The notes: generated by a model not told the origin, from the sequence alone. A stretch of 9,571 bases of DNA from Gammaproteobacteria bacterium (GCA_026994735.1 JALWQD010000015.1:1-9571); one strand, 5' to 3'. Numbered from the stretch's first letter, positions 1-6,773 are shown. Made by a program: numbers and translations.

Positions 1-317
1 TCGAAGTTGTCATTATCAATGGTGGCACGGGTGTGACCGGCCGTGATGGTACGCCGGAAGCGATTCGACCTCTGCTGGACCGGGTCATTGACGGTTTTGG
101 GGAATTGTTTCGACAAATATCTTTTGGCAAGATTCAGTCCTCAATGTTGGCATCACGGGCGTTGGCCGGGACAGTCAACGGCCGTTATGTGTTTTGTATT
201 CCCGGTTCGCCAAGTGCATGCGAGGATGCCTGGGACGAGATCCTTGTGTATCAGCTCGACAGCCGCTATCGGCCTTGCAATCTGGCCCAGTTGTTGCCAC
301 GTTTACTGGAAAGATAG
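1..317 (+). CDS. moaB: Molybdopterin adenylyltransferase, MoaB/MogA family (5' partial)
   Basis: This is the C-terminal portion of a MoaB/MogA-type protein; the reading frame enters from the window edge (first whole codon at 3) and stops with TAG at 315-317. Family members adenylate molybdopterin before molybdenum insertion in the cytoplasm. Visible signatures are the nucleotide-binding stretch IINGGTGVTGRD, followed by GFGELFR, SRALAG and the C-terminal CIPGSPSACEDAW, which correspond in order to the MoaB family. About 104 residues are visible. The usual length is near 170, so roughly 65 N-terminal residues lie outside the window. The next gene, moeA, starts 8 bp downstream, so the two are probably co-transcribed and act in consecutive steps of cofactor synthesis. 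MoaB and MogA are hard to separate on this fragment; the GELFR and SPSAC segments look more like MoaB. Confidence 0.93.
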   Translation, partial: EVVIINGGTGVTGRDGTPEAIRPLLDRVIDGFGELFRQISFGKIQSSMLASRALAGTVNGRYVFCIPGSPSACEDAWDEILVYQLDSRYRPCNLAQLLPRLLER

Positions 318-325
318 TCTCTATC

Positions 326-1558
326 ATGGCTGATCACGACTGTGATAGCGCCGCCGAGGCGATGCCTGCAGACGAGGCCTTGCTATACCTGCTGAGAGAG
401 GCGCGACCTTTGGCGGCGATAGAACAGCTTGCTGTTGGCGATGTTCTTGGTCGCATACTGGCTTTACCGCAGCAGGCCGCTTTTAATGTGCCAATGGCTG
501 ACAACAGTGCCATGGATGGTTTTGCTGTCAATGCTGCCGATGTCCGCGAGGGCGAGATACTGCCTGTTTCGCAGCGGATTGCTGCTGGTCATCCGGGACA
601 ACCGCTGGCAGCAGGGACAGCGGCACGGATCTTTACCGGGGCCCTGATTCCGGCCGGTGCCGATACCGTTGTGATGCAGGAACAATGTCATTACGACGAT
701 GATACGGTTTGCTTCAAGAGACCGCTGGTGATCGGCAGCAATATCCGTCGACAGGGTGAAGATATTCGTTGCGGTGAGCAAATTCTCTCGGCTGGATTAC
801 GTTTGCGGCCGCAAGATATGGGCTTGGCAGCATCGGTGGGACTGGCAAACCTGCCGGTATTTCGTCGTTTGCGTGTGGCGATTTTGTTGACTGGCGATGA
901 GCTACTGCAACCGGGCGAGTCACCCGAAGCCGGCAAGATTTTCAATTCCAATGCCTATATGCTGCGTGGTCTGTTACAGCAACTGGATTGTGAACTGATC
1001 GAGGCGGATACCGTTGCCGATAATCCGCAAGCAGTCCGTCAGGCATTGACTGAAGCGGCAACTGCGGCTGATCTGATTATCAGTTGTGGTGGTGTTTCTG
1101 TCGGTGAGGAAGATCATGTCTGTGATGCGCTGCGTGCGCTCGGTGAGCTGCATCTCTGGCGTATTGCCATTAAACCGGGCAAGCCCTTTGCCTTTGGCCG
1201 GATAGGGCAGACCGCGTTTATCGGTTTGCCGGGAAATCCGGTATCGACCTTTGTTATGTTCTGCCTTTATGCCCGGCCCTTTTTGTTGAAGAGCCAGGGG
1301 AGGAAGGATTTATTCCCTTTAAAATTACGGGTCAGGGCCGGTTTCAATCGCCCGCAAGCAACAACACGGGTGGAATACCTGCGGGCGCGTTTAAGCATGG
1401 TGGCATCAGAACCGCAGGTGACGATTCATCCGCATCAGGGTTCCGGTGTCCTCAGTTCAACCACCTGGGCTGATGGTCTGGTTATTGTCCCTGCTGGTGT
1501 ATCTGTTGCGCCCGGTCAGTGGCTTGATTATCTCCGTTTTTCTGAACTTCTTTCTTGA
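326..1558 (+). CDS. moeA: Molybdopterin molybdenumtransferase MoeA
   Basis: Predicted 410-residue cytoplasmic enzyme that inserts molybdate into adenylated molybdopterin to give the molybdenum cofactor. Its length matches E. coli MoeA (about 411). Diagnostic segments appear in the expected order: DNSAMDGFAV at about residues 59-68 (family-conserved Asp at 59), TGALIPAGADTVVMQE, the LLTGDELL and ISCGGVSVGEEDH stretches of the MPT-binding domain, KPGKPFAFG, and GLPGNPVSTFVMF, followed by a C-terminal beta domain. I chose ATG 326 over in-frame starts further upstream because those lie inside moaB and because 410 residues fits the family; a GGAAAG lies about 12 bases upstream. It is probably in one operon with the preceding moaB. 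The nearby napA encodes a Mo-bisMGD enzyme that would use this cofactor. Nothing in the protein looks broken. Confidence 0.97.
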   Translation: MADHDCDSAAEAMPADEALLYLLREARPLAAIEQLAVGDVLGRILALPQQAAFNVPMADNSAMDGFAVNAADVREGEILPVSQRIAAGHPGQPLAAGTAARIFTGALIPAGADTVVMQEQCHYDDDTVCFKRPLVIGSNIRRQGEDIRCGEQILSAGLRLRPQDMGLAASVGLANLPVFRRLRVAILLTGDELLQPGESPEAGKIFNSNAYMLRGLLQQLDCELIEADTVADNPQAVRQALTEAATAADLIISCGGVSVGEEDHVCDALRALGELHLWRIAIKPGKPFAFGRIGQTAFIGLPGNPVSTFVMFCLYARPFLLKSQGRKDLFPLKLRVRAGFNRPQATTRVEYLRARLSMVASEPQVTIHPHQGSGVLSSTTWADGLVIVPAGVSVAPGQWLDYLRFSELLS

Positions 1559-1614
1559 CTCTGTGCGGCTTTTTCTGGCGCCCGTTTTGCGGTTGATGTG
1601 GTGGCGCTGCTGAC

Positions 1615-2349
1615 GTGGATTCTGAGCTGACATTATTATTGTTGGTGATCGGCGTCATGGCCGTGCTTTATTCTTCGGTAGGACACGGTGGTGCATCGGG
1701 ATATCTGGCGGCGATGGCGGTGTTTGGTTTGGCGCCGGAAATTATGCGCCCGGCAGCGCTGTTAATGAATCTGGCTGTCGCCAGCCTGGTGTTGTGGCGC
1801 ATGGCTCGTGTTGAACGCTTCGATTGGTCGCTGTTTCGGCCGTTGGCTCTGGCATCGATACCGATGGCCTATCTTGGCGGTACGCTGGCACTTGCGGGTG
1901 AGGTCTATCGAATCGTTATTGGTATCCTGCTGTTGCTTGCGGCGTTATTGATGATCAGACAAGCGCAGAAGGCAGAATATACGTTGCCAGCAAGCTTGTT
2001 CACGGTTTTACTGGCAGGTGCGGGCTTGGGTTTTGTTTCCGGCCTGACGGGGATTGGCGGTGGTGTCTATCTGAGCCCGTTGTTGCTCTTTCTGCACTGG
2101 ACAGATATGCGCGGTAGTGTCGCCATGGCAGCACTTTTTATCTGGGTTAACTCGGCCTCCGGGTTGTTCGGTGTCCTCGCCCATGCGCCGGTTTTTACGG
2201 CTGAGATATGGCTTATGGTGTTGGTTGCCGTCATGGGTGCTGCGCTTGGTTCAGAGCTTGCCGCCAGGCATTTTTCACCGGCTCGACTGCGCCACATGTT
2301 GGGTCTTGTGTTGTTAATAGCGGGTTTACATTCCTTGTTTAGTGGTTGA
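1615..2349 (+). CDS. TSUP (TauE/SafE) family membrane permease
   Basis: A 244-residue, strongly hydrophobic protein with roughly seven or eight predicted membrane segments. It carries the two glycine-rich half-motifs typical of the TSUP family: SSVGHGGASGYL near residues 20-31 in the first half and SGLTGIGGGVYLSP near residues 142-155 in the second. Known family members export or import sulfite, sulfoacetate, taurine-related compounds or other small anions; the substrate cannot be read from the sequence. The start is a GTG. An in-frame stop just upstream (TGA 1594-1596) leaves little room for an earlier start, and no strong ribosome-binding site is seen, so ATG 1657 remains possible. It lies 56 bp after moeA and ahead of the nap genes on the same strand. 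Oxyanion transport linked to the molybdenum or nitrate genes is tempting but unproven. Confidence 0.9.
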   Translation: MDSELTLLLLVIGVMAVLYSSVGHGGASGYLAAMAVFGLAPEIMRPAALLMNLAVASLVLWRMARVERFDWSLFRPLALASIPMAYLGGTLALAGEVYRIVIGILLLLAALLMIRQAQKAEYTLPASLFTVLLAGAGLGFVSGLTGIGGGVYLSPLLLFLHWTDMRGSVAMAALFIWVNSASGLFGVLAHAPVFTAEIWLMVLVAVMGAALGSELAARHFSPARLRHMLGLVLLIAGLHSLFSG

Positions 2350-2528
2350 TCGTGGCCATCGGGCGAGGATGAATGCCTGCCCCTATAAAAGATTCATATT
2401 AAATACTCCTTTCCCTTCAGTGAGCGACCTTTTGGCCGACAAATGATTAACCACCTTGCTTTGTGTGAGGTGATTGTCGGGCGTCTGTTTTTGGGCAGAG
2501 CGTGTTTTTTTCTGATGGAGAGTATTCC
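2350..2528 (+). promoter_or_regulatory. Noncoding leader/promoter region of napDAB with two-tier inverted repeat
   Basis: These 179 bases separate the permease gene from napD and probably contain the nap promoter. The clearest structure is an inverted repeat at 2436-2480. The outer arms CCGACAA (2436-2442) and TTGTCGG (2474-2480) match perfectly over 7 bp. Nested arms CACCT (2452-2456) and AGGTG (2468-2472) match over 5 bp around an 11-base loop. The internal loop is asymmetric, 9 bases on the left and 1 on the right. An AT-rich block near 2385-2405 (CCTATAAAAG, ATTAAATAC) could contain a -10 element, but no convincing -35 partner is seen. I found no FNR-type TTGAT-N4-ATCAA site. One RegA-like half-site, GCGAC, sits at 2424-2428 without a partner. 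Whether the repeat acts as DNA or RNA is not known. Confidence 0.4.
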
Positions 2529-2828
2529 TTGAAAACGATAATGGGTCCTGAAGCCGCCATTGGTTGTATCGTCGGTCTGGTTGTTCGTGTGGGCGATAAC
2601 CGGGACATTATTCGCGACCAGTTAACGCAGCTGGAAGGTGTTGAGCTCCATGCTGAGGATAATCAGGGGCGGCTTGTTCTGACACTGGAGGCGCGGACGC
2701 AACGGCAAGCCATGTTGTTGACTGAAGAAATGCAGAATTTCGACGGCGTTCTGCAGGTGATGCCCGCTTATCAGTATTGCGATGAGTCGCCTGAAGTGGC
2801 TGAGCAAGGAGGTTGGTCATGGCGATAA
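2529..2828 (+). CDS. napD: NapD, chaperone for periplasmic nitrate reductase maturation
   Basis: Small cytoplasmic protein of the NapD family, which binds the twin-arginine signal peptide of NapA and helps cofactor loading before Tat export. The family pattern is visible: IGCIVGLVVRVGD, LTQLEGVELHAED, GRLVLTLEA, then FDGVLQVMPAYQYCDE. Together these match the compact ferredoxin-like fold of NapD. The start is uncertain. TTG at 2529 is preferred because GGAG at 2517-2520 lies 8 bases upstream, giving 99 residues. ATG at 2541 gives 95 residues but lacks a well-placed ribosome-binding site. GTG at 2502 would give 108 residues, longer than usual. The 3' end overlaps the napA start by 10 bases, which implies translational coupling. 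Its position directly ahead of napA is classical for nap operons. Confidence 0.92.
   Translation: MKTIMGPEAAIGCIVGLVVRVGDNRDIIRDQLTQLEGVELHAEDNQGRLVLTLEARTQRQAMLLTEEMQNFDGVLQVMPAYQYCDESPEVAEQGGWSWR
2806..2812 (+). promoter_or_regulatory. Strong ribosome-binding site deciding the napA start
   Basis: AAGGAGG is a near-perfect Shine-Dalgarno sequence placed 6 bases before ATG 2819. It lies inside the 3' end of napD. It rules out the in-frame TTG at 2813, which would directly abut it, and fixes the NapA N-terminus at the start of its Tat signal. Confidence 0.85.
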
Positions 2829-5326
2829 ACCGGCGTGAGTTTATCAAAGCAAGTGCTGCGACGGCAGCGGCGGCATCGATAGAGCTGAGCCTGCCGGCCA
2901 GAGCGGGGGATGATGCGCAGGCGAAAAACAGCATTCGTTGGGATAAGGCTCCCTGCCGTTTCTGCGGTGTGGGTTGTGGCGTTATGGTTGGTACACGCGA
3001 TAACCGGATAGTGGCGACTCAGGCAGATCCCAAGGCCGAGGTTAATCGCGGACTCAATTGTATCAAGGGCTATTTTTTATCAAAAATCATCTATGGCGAG
3101 GATCGCTTGACGACACCTTTATTGCGCATGAAGGATGGGCGCTATGACAAGGAAGGCGATTTTTCACCCATATCCTGGGATCAGGCCTTTGATTTAATGG
3201 CAGAAAAATGGAAGCAGGCGCTGAAAAACAAGGGCCCGGAAGCCATTGCCATGTTCGGTTCAGGACAGTGGACGATCATGGAAGGCTACGCTGCTAGCAA
3301 GCTTATGAAGGCAGGTTTTCGCTCAAATAATCTCGACCCCAATGCCCGTCATTGTATGGCCTCGGCTGTCGGTGCTTTTATCCGTGCCTTTGGTGCGGAT
3401 GAACCGATGGGTTGTTACGATGATTTGGAGCATGCGGATGCCTTTGTTCTCTGGGGCTCGAACATGGCCGAGATGCATCCGGTCCTGTGGACGCGGATCA
3501 GTGATACACGCCTGAGCAAAGCAGCGACAGAGGTGCATGTGCTGTCGACATACCGCCATCGCTGCTTCGATCTTGCCGATAACGGCATGATCTTTGTGCC
3601 GCAGAGCGATATGGTGATTCTTAATTACATCGCCAATTATATTATTCAAAACAAGGCCTATGACCAGGGGTTTGTCGATAAGCATGTCAATTTCAAGAAA
3701 ACGGTCACTGATATTGGCTACGGTCTGCGTTCCGACCACCCCCTTGAGAAAAAAGCCGCTCATCCGGGCCAGGGAACCCTGACTGCCATCAGTTTTGCCG
3801 AGTACGCACGTCTGCTTGAGCCATATACGCTGGCATATGCCGAGAAACTCTCAGGGGTTCCGCAAGCAAAACTGTTGCGCTTGGCAAAGCTCTATGCTGA
3901 TCCGCAGAAAAAGATTACCTCGCTCTGGACGATGGGTTTCAACCAGCATACCCGTGGTGTCTGGACCAATGGCCTGCTGTACAATATTCACTTGCTGATG
4001 GGGAAGATTTCCGAACCGGGGAATAGCCCCTTTTCGCTGACCGGGCAGCCTTCAGCCTGTGGTACGGCACGGGAGGTCGGCACCTTTTCACATCGTCTGC
4101 CAGCCGATTTGCTGGTAAAGAAAAAAGCTCACCGTGAATTTGCCGAAAAAGTCTGGAAATTGCCATCGGGAACGATACCCGCGAAGCCCGGTTTTCATGC
4201 TGTTGAACAAAACAGGAAGCTCAAGGATGGTGTTATTAATGCCTATTGGTCCATGTGCAATAACAATGTTCAGGCCGGTGCCAATCTAACCCTGGAAACC
4301 TATCCGGGTTATCGGAATGCGGATAATTTTATCGTCGTTTCAGATCCCTATCCGACCGTCTCGGCAATGGCCGCGGATTTGATTTTGCCGACAGCCATGT
4401 GGGTTGAAAAAGAAGGGGCTTATGGTAATGCCGAACGGCGCACGCAGATTTGGCGTCAGCAGGTGCAGGCACCGGGCGAGGCAAAATCAGATCTTTGGCA
4501 ATTACTGGAATTTGCCAAGCGTTTCAGGACAGAGGAAGTCTGGCCGGCAGCACTGCTGGATAAATCGCCATCGTTACGTGGACGGACGCTCTATGATGTC
4601 CTTTATCGCAACGGTAATGTCGACAAGTTTCCAGCCCAGGAAGTGACCGATGGTGAGCACAATCGCTACCACAATGATGAAATGGAACACTTCGGCTTCT
4701 ATGTTCAGAAAGGGCTGTTCGAAGAATATCGCCTGTTTGGTACAAGGGGGCCAAAGAAGGGACATAATCTGGCCTCTTTCGATCGTCTCCATCGTGAGCG
4801 GGGTATGCGCTGGCCGGTCGTTGATGGCAAAGAGACACGCTGGCGTTACCGTGAAGGTTCGGATCCGTTTGTACCGGCAGGGAAGGGCATTTATTTTTAC
4901 GGCAACAAGGATGGTCGGGCGAATATTATTTTTGCCCCTTACGAGGCACCGCCGGAAGTGCCGGATGAGGACTATGATCTTTGGCTGTGTACCGGCCGGG
5001 TACTCGAGCACTGGCATTCAGGGTCGATGACCCAGCGCGTGCCGGAACTCTACCGGGCGGTGCCCGATGCGCAAGTGTTCATGCATCCGGACGATGCTAA
5101 AAAGCGTGGCCTGAAAACGGGGGATGTCGCCCGCATCGAAAGCCGGCGGGGTGATGTAACAGTCCTGGTCGAAACGGCAGGACGCAATCGGCCACCCTCC
5201 GGGCTGGTTTTTGTCCCTTGGTTCGATGCCCGTCGTTTGATCAACAAGGTGACACTGGATGCGACCGATCCCTTGTCGAAACAGACGGATTACAAGAAAT
5301 GCGCGATTCGCATTAGCAAGGTTTAG
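2819..5326 (+). CDS. napA: Periplasmic nitrate reductase catalytic subunit NapA
   Basis: 835-residue molybdoenzyme (E. coli NapA is about 828) that reduces nitrate to nitrite in the periplasm using Mo-bisMGD and one 4Fe-4S cluster. The N-terminus is a Tat signal: NRREFIK at residues 4-10, a short Ala-rich hydrophobic stretch, and a likely cleavage after ARA at 27-29. The cluster ligands are C46, C49, C53 and C81. The molybdenum ligand is C179 in ARHCMAS, followed by the NapA-type segment DEPMGCYDDLEHADAFVLWGS. The C-terminal MGD-binding domain includes the LWLCTGRVLEHWHSGSMT region and ends with DPLSKQTDYKKCAIRI, a characteristic Nap ending. The start ATG 2819 is set by the ribosome-binding site at 2806-2812. 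It sits between napD (overlapping) and napB (12 bp downstream). The catalytic subunit appears intact, with no missing key residue. Confidence 0.99.
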   Translation: MAINRREFIKASAATAAAASIELSLPARAGDDAQAKNSIRWDKAPCRFCGVGCGVMVGTRDNRIVATQADPKAEVNRGLNCIKGYFLSKIIYGEDRLTTPLLRMKDGRYDKEGDFSPISWDQAFDLMAEKWKQALKNKGPEAIAMFGSGQWTIMEGYAASKLMKAGFRSNNLDPNARHCMASAVGAFIRAFGADEPMGCYDDLEHADAFVLWGSNMAEMHPVLWTRISDTRLSKAATEVHVLSTYRHRCFDLADNGMIFVPQSDMVILNYIANYIIQNKAYDQGFVDKHVNFKKTVTDIGYGLRSDHPLEKKAAHPGQGTLTAISFAEYARLLEPYTLAYAEKLSGVPQAKLLRLAKLYADPQKKITSLWTMGFNQHTRGVWTNGLLYNIHLLMGKISEPGNSPFSLTGQPSACGTAREVGTFSHRLPADLLVKKKAHREFAEKVWKLPSGTIPAKPGFHAVEQNRKLKDGVINAYWSMCNNNVQAGANLTLETYPGYRNADNFIVVSDPYPTVSAMAADLILPTAMWVEKEGAYGNAERRTQIWRQQVQAPGEAKSDLWQLLEFAKRFRTEEVWPAALLDKSPSLRGRTLYDVLYRNGNVDKFPAQEVTDGEHNRYHNDEMEHFGFYVQKGLFEEYRLFGTRGPKKGHNLASFDRLHRERGMRWPVVDGKETRWRYREGSDPFVPAGKGIYFYGNKDGRANIIFAPYEAPPEVPDEDYDLWLCTGRVLEHWHSGSMTQRVPELYRAVPDAQVFMHPDDAKKRGLKTGDVARIESRRGDVTVLVETAGRNRPPSGLVFVPWFDARRLINKVTLDATDPLSKQTDYKKCAIRISKV

Positions 5327-5338
5327 GGGGCTGACAAG

Positions 5339-5776
5339 ATGATGGTTAACTGTTGGCGAGTCTGTCTGGTACTGGTTTTAATGACTGTGGAGACCGCTTT
5401 ATCAGCGGATGGCAGTATGCATTCATTACGCGGTGCTGCCGTTATTGATGGCCCCTCTGTGACGCCCCTGGCAAAGGAATGGCGTGACGGCGAGGGTAAG
5501 ATCCAGCGTAATTATATCCAGCAGCCACCGCTGATTCCACATACGGTAGAAGGGATGAGTATCGACCAGGATGGCAATACCTGTCTGATGTGTCATCAGT
5601 GGAATGCCGATATGCCTGGTGCAACAAAAGTGGCGGTGTCACATTTTATTGATCGTCAGGGACGTGCGCTGGCGACTATTTCGCCGCGCCGTTACTTTTG
5701 TAATCAGTGTCATGTGCCACAAAAAAAGACCAGGCCATTGCTTGGCAGCCGCTTTAAAACAGCGATTGTCGACTGA
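5339..5776 (+). CDS. napB: Periplasmic nitrate reductase di-heme cytochrome c subunit NapB
   Basis: 145-residue electron-transfer subunit that passes electrons to the iron-sulfur cluster of NapA in the periplasm. An N-terminal signal peptide (hydrophobic core around residues 8-17) probably ends after ALSA at 20-23. Two heme c sites are seen: CLMCH at residues 82-86 and CNQCH at 121-125. H68 in PPLIPHTVEG and H102 in SHFIDRQG align with the family's distal axial histidines, giving bis-His hemes. SPRRYFCNQCHVPQ is a NapB hallmark. AGGGGG at 5325-5330, overlapping the napA stop, serves as ribosome-binding site 8 bases before the ATG. It is the last nap gene here: no napC follows, so the quinol-side electron donor must be encoded elsewhere or be non-standard. 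Confidence 0.97.
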   Translation: MMVNCWRVCLVLVLMTVETALSADGSMHSLRGAAVIDGPSVTPLAKEWRDGEGKIQRNYIQQPPLIPHTVEGMSIDQDGNTCLMCHQWNADMPGATKVAVSHFIDRQGRALATISPRRYFCNQCHVPQKKTRPLLGSRFKTAIVD

Positions 5777-5818
5777 ATTCCCCGGCACGGAAGATGCCCC
5801 TGGCCAGGTTTTCTGAAG

Positions 5819-5827
5819 TGATATATA
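5819..5827 (+). promoter_or_regulatory. Possible extended -10 promoter for the HIT gene
   Basis: TGATATATA in the 106-bp gap between napB and the HIT-family gene has the TG-N-TATA form of an extended -10 element. No good -35 hexamer is seen 16-18 bases upstream, which extended -10 promoters can tolerate. The gap suggests the HIT gene is not simply the last cistron of nap. This rests on sequence appearance only. Confidence 0.3.
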
Positions 5828-5882
5828 CAGCCACTGATCAAATCGATATTCTTTTCAGAGATCTGCAAACAAAGGTGAGCTG

Positions 5883-6293
5883 ATGTCTGACTGTCCATTA
5901 TGTCCGTCCGAAATTGCGCCAACACAGTGTCTCTGGGAAGATGAACAATTGCGTGTGCTGCTTTGTCCTGAACCGGGTTACCCGGCTTTTTGTCGGGTAA
6001 TCTGGCGCCAGCATATTGCCGAAATGACAGACCTGAATGTTGATGAGCGCATGCATTTGATGACGGTGGTCTGGTTGCTTGAGGCTGCGCTGAGGGCATT
6101 ATTGGCGCCTGACAAGATCAACCTTGCCTCCCTGGGGAATCAGGTGCCACATCTGCATTGGCATGTGATACCCCGTTTTAACGATGACCGTCATTTTCCC
6201 GATACCGTTTGGGCACAGCCTCGCCGTCATGGTGTCGAGCACCCGTTGAATATTGACAGTTTGCGGAAGTTGCTAGAGAGCGGAATGGCCTAG
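5883..6293 (+). CDS. HIT-family nucleotide hydrolase/transferase
   Basis: 136-residue cytoplasmic protein of the histidine-triad superfamily, whose members hydrolyse or transfer nucleoside phosphates such as diadenosine polyphosphates or AMP-amides. The catalytic triad HLHWH (H90, H92, H94) is followed by VIPRF, as expected. The upstream NLASLGNQVPH strand is also typical. The N-terminal CPLC (residues 4-7) is a pair seen in many HIT proteins and may bind zinc. AAAGGTGAG at 5871-5879 is a good ribosome-binding site just before ATG 5883. It shares the strand of the nap genes but is separated from napB by 106 bp. No metabolic link to nitrate reduction is evident. The exact substrate is not predictable from sequence alone. 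Confidence 0.93.
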   Translation: MSDCPLCPSEIAPTQCLWEDEQLRVLLCPEPGYPAFCRVIWRQHIAEMTDLNVDERMHLMTVVWLLEAALRALLAPDKINLASLGNQVPHLHWHVIPRFNDDRHFPDTVWAQPRRHGVEHPLNIDSLRKLLESGMA

Positions 6294-6295
6294 CA

Positions 6296-6500
6296 GACTG
6301 TTGAAAAATGTCTCATGAGGGACGGTGCAGCGTTGAAGTTCGCCTGAAAAGGCTTGTTTTCGATTGAATCAATGGTGTTTTTCATCTGTTTTTGTCTTCT
6401 CTCCCTAGCACCTGAAGCCTCTTCAACTGCCAGCGAGCGCTATCACGGGTTTTATTGACGACAGCGCTTGCACCTGCGGCTGAAGATTGTGGTCATGTTA
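6296..6500 (-). mobile_element. Possible insertion-sequence end / transposase C-terminal remnant
   Basis: The left edge reads AGACTGTTGAAAAATG immediately after the HIT stop codon. AGACTGTTGAAAAA-type sequences recur at the ends of various bacterial insertion sequences. Read on the minus strand, a short frame ending near 6392 gives NKTRDSARWQLKRLQ before a stop, reminiscent of a basic transposase C-terminus. No full transposase, no matching opposite end and no target duplication are visible, so this would be a decayed fragment. The family is not resolved, and the similarity is from recollection rather than alignment. Confidence 0.3.
6342..6360 (+). terminator. Weak terminator-like hairpin after the HIT gene
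   Basis: GCCT-GAAA-AGGC (6342-6353) forms a 4-bp GC-rich stem closed by a GAAA tetraloop. It is followed by TTGTTTT. The stem is short and the T-run interrupted, so termination would be inefficient at best. Confidence 0.22.
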
Positions 6501-6649
6501 TCAGCAGGCCTGAATGGTATCGAAAGTTGTGACATCGATGAGCCTTCGTGTTGACAGCAGTGATCATCGGAACGAGACGGCGCTTAGGGCTAATGACCGT
6601 CGGTTGGCAGCTGTTGGCATTGTCCGTCAGCACGCCGCAATAGCGTGGC

Positions 6650-6666
6650 TGCGACATCATGTCGCA
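6650..6666. promoter_or_regulatory. Perfect 17-bp palindrome matching a RegA/PrrA-type box
   Basis: TGCGACAT-C-ATGTCGCA is a perfect inverted repeat with 8-bp arms and a single central base. It contains GCGAC (6651-6655) and GTCGC (6661-6665) separated by 5 bases. That is the GCGNC/GNCGC two-half-site arrangement with variable spacing described for RegA/PrrA-family regulators. A regulator of that family is encoded at 8881-9426 in this window. The site lies about 115 bp before the start of the barrel/cytochrome/thioredoxin operon. Binding and the direction of control (activation or repression) are inferred, not shown. Confidence 0.6.
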
Positions 6667-6680
6667 TTCCCCAGGTCCGC

Positions 6681-6729
6681 GTCGCTGGTTATCCTCAGCC
6701 TTTCGGGACAGCGACTTTTTTGTTGCTGT
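6681..6729 (+). promoter_or_regulatory. Two mutually exclusive hairpins in the operon leader
   Basis: GTCGCTG (6681-6687) can pair perfectly with CAGCGAC (6709-6715). The same CAGCGAC, extended to ACAGCGAC from 6708, can instead pair with GTTGCTGT (6722-6729) across a TTTTTT loop, with one G-U wobble. The two stems cannot form together, an arrangement seen in attenuators and other leader switches. The outer GTCGC and GCGAC pentamers also equal RegA-type half-sites, so the repeat may instead serve protein binding. No U-run follows the second stem, so it is not a standard intrinsic terminator. Confidence 0.35.
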
Positions 6730-6766
6730 TTCCGGCAGGCATTAGTGGCATAGAAGGTGAAAGGAC

Positions 6767-6773
6767 AAGGGGG
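6767..6773 (+). promoter_or_regulatory. Ribosome-binding site deciding a GTG start
   Basis: AAGGGGG lies 7 bases before GTG 6781 and favours that start over the in-frame GTG at 6757, whose only purine-rich stretch directly abuts it. Starting at 6781 puts the hydrophobic signal peptide at the extreme N-terminus, as expected for an exported protein. Confidence 0.7.

Noticed and set aside
194..325. N-terminal extension of MoeA to an earlier in-frame start
   Set aside because: The extension lies within moaB in another frame, has no MoeA similarity and would make the protein about 44 residues too long.
2405..2411. TACTCCT as a NarL/NarP heptamer upstream of nap
   Set aside because: It fits the degenerate TACYYMT heptamer, but there is no inverted partner at the 7-2-7 spacing, and single matches are expected by chance in a region this size.
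2424..2428. GCGAC as a RegA box upstream of nap
   Set aside because: No GNCGC partner occurs within about 10 bases, so it is only an isolated half-site.
5799..5808. CCTGGCCAGG palindrome followed by TTTTC after napB as a terminator
   Set aside because: The palindrome has no spacer, so a hairpin would leave only two or three pairs; a real terminator stem cannot form.
6514..6753. Open frame of 79 codons on the plus strand in the noncoding interval
   Set aside because: The translation has no recognisable domain, is rich in Arg, Ser, Ala and terminal Cys, lacks a good ribosome-binding site and runs across the palindrome and hairpins of the operon leader.
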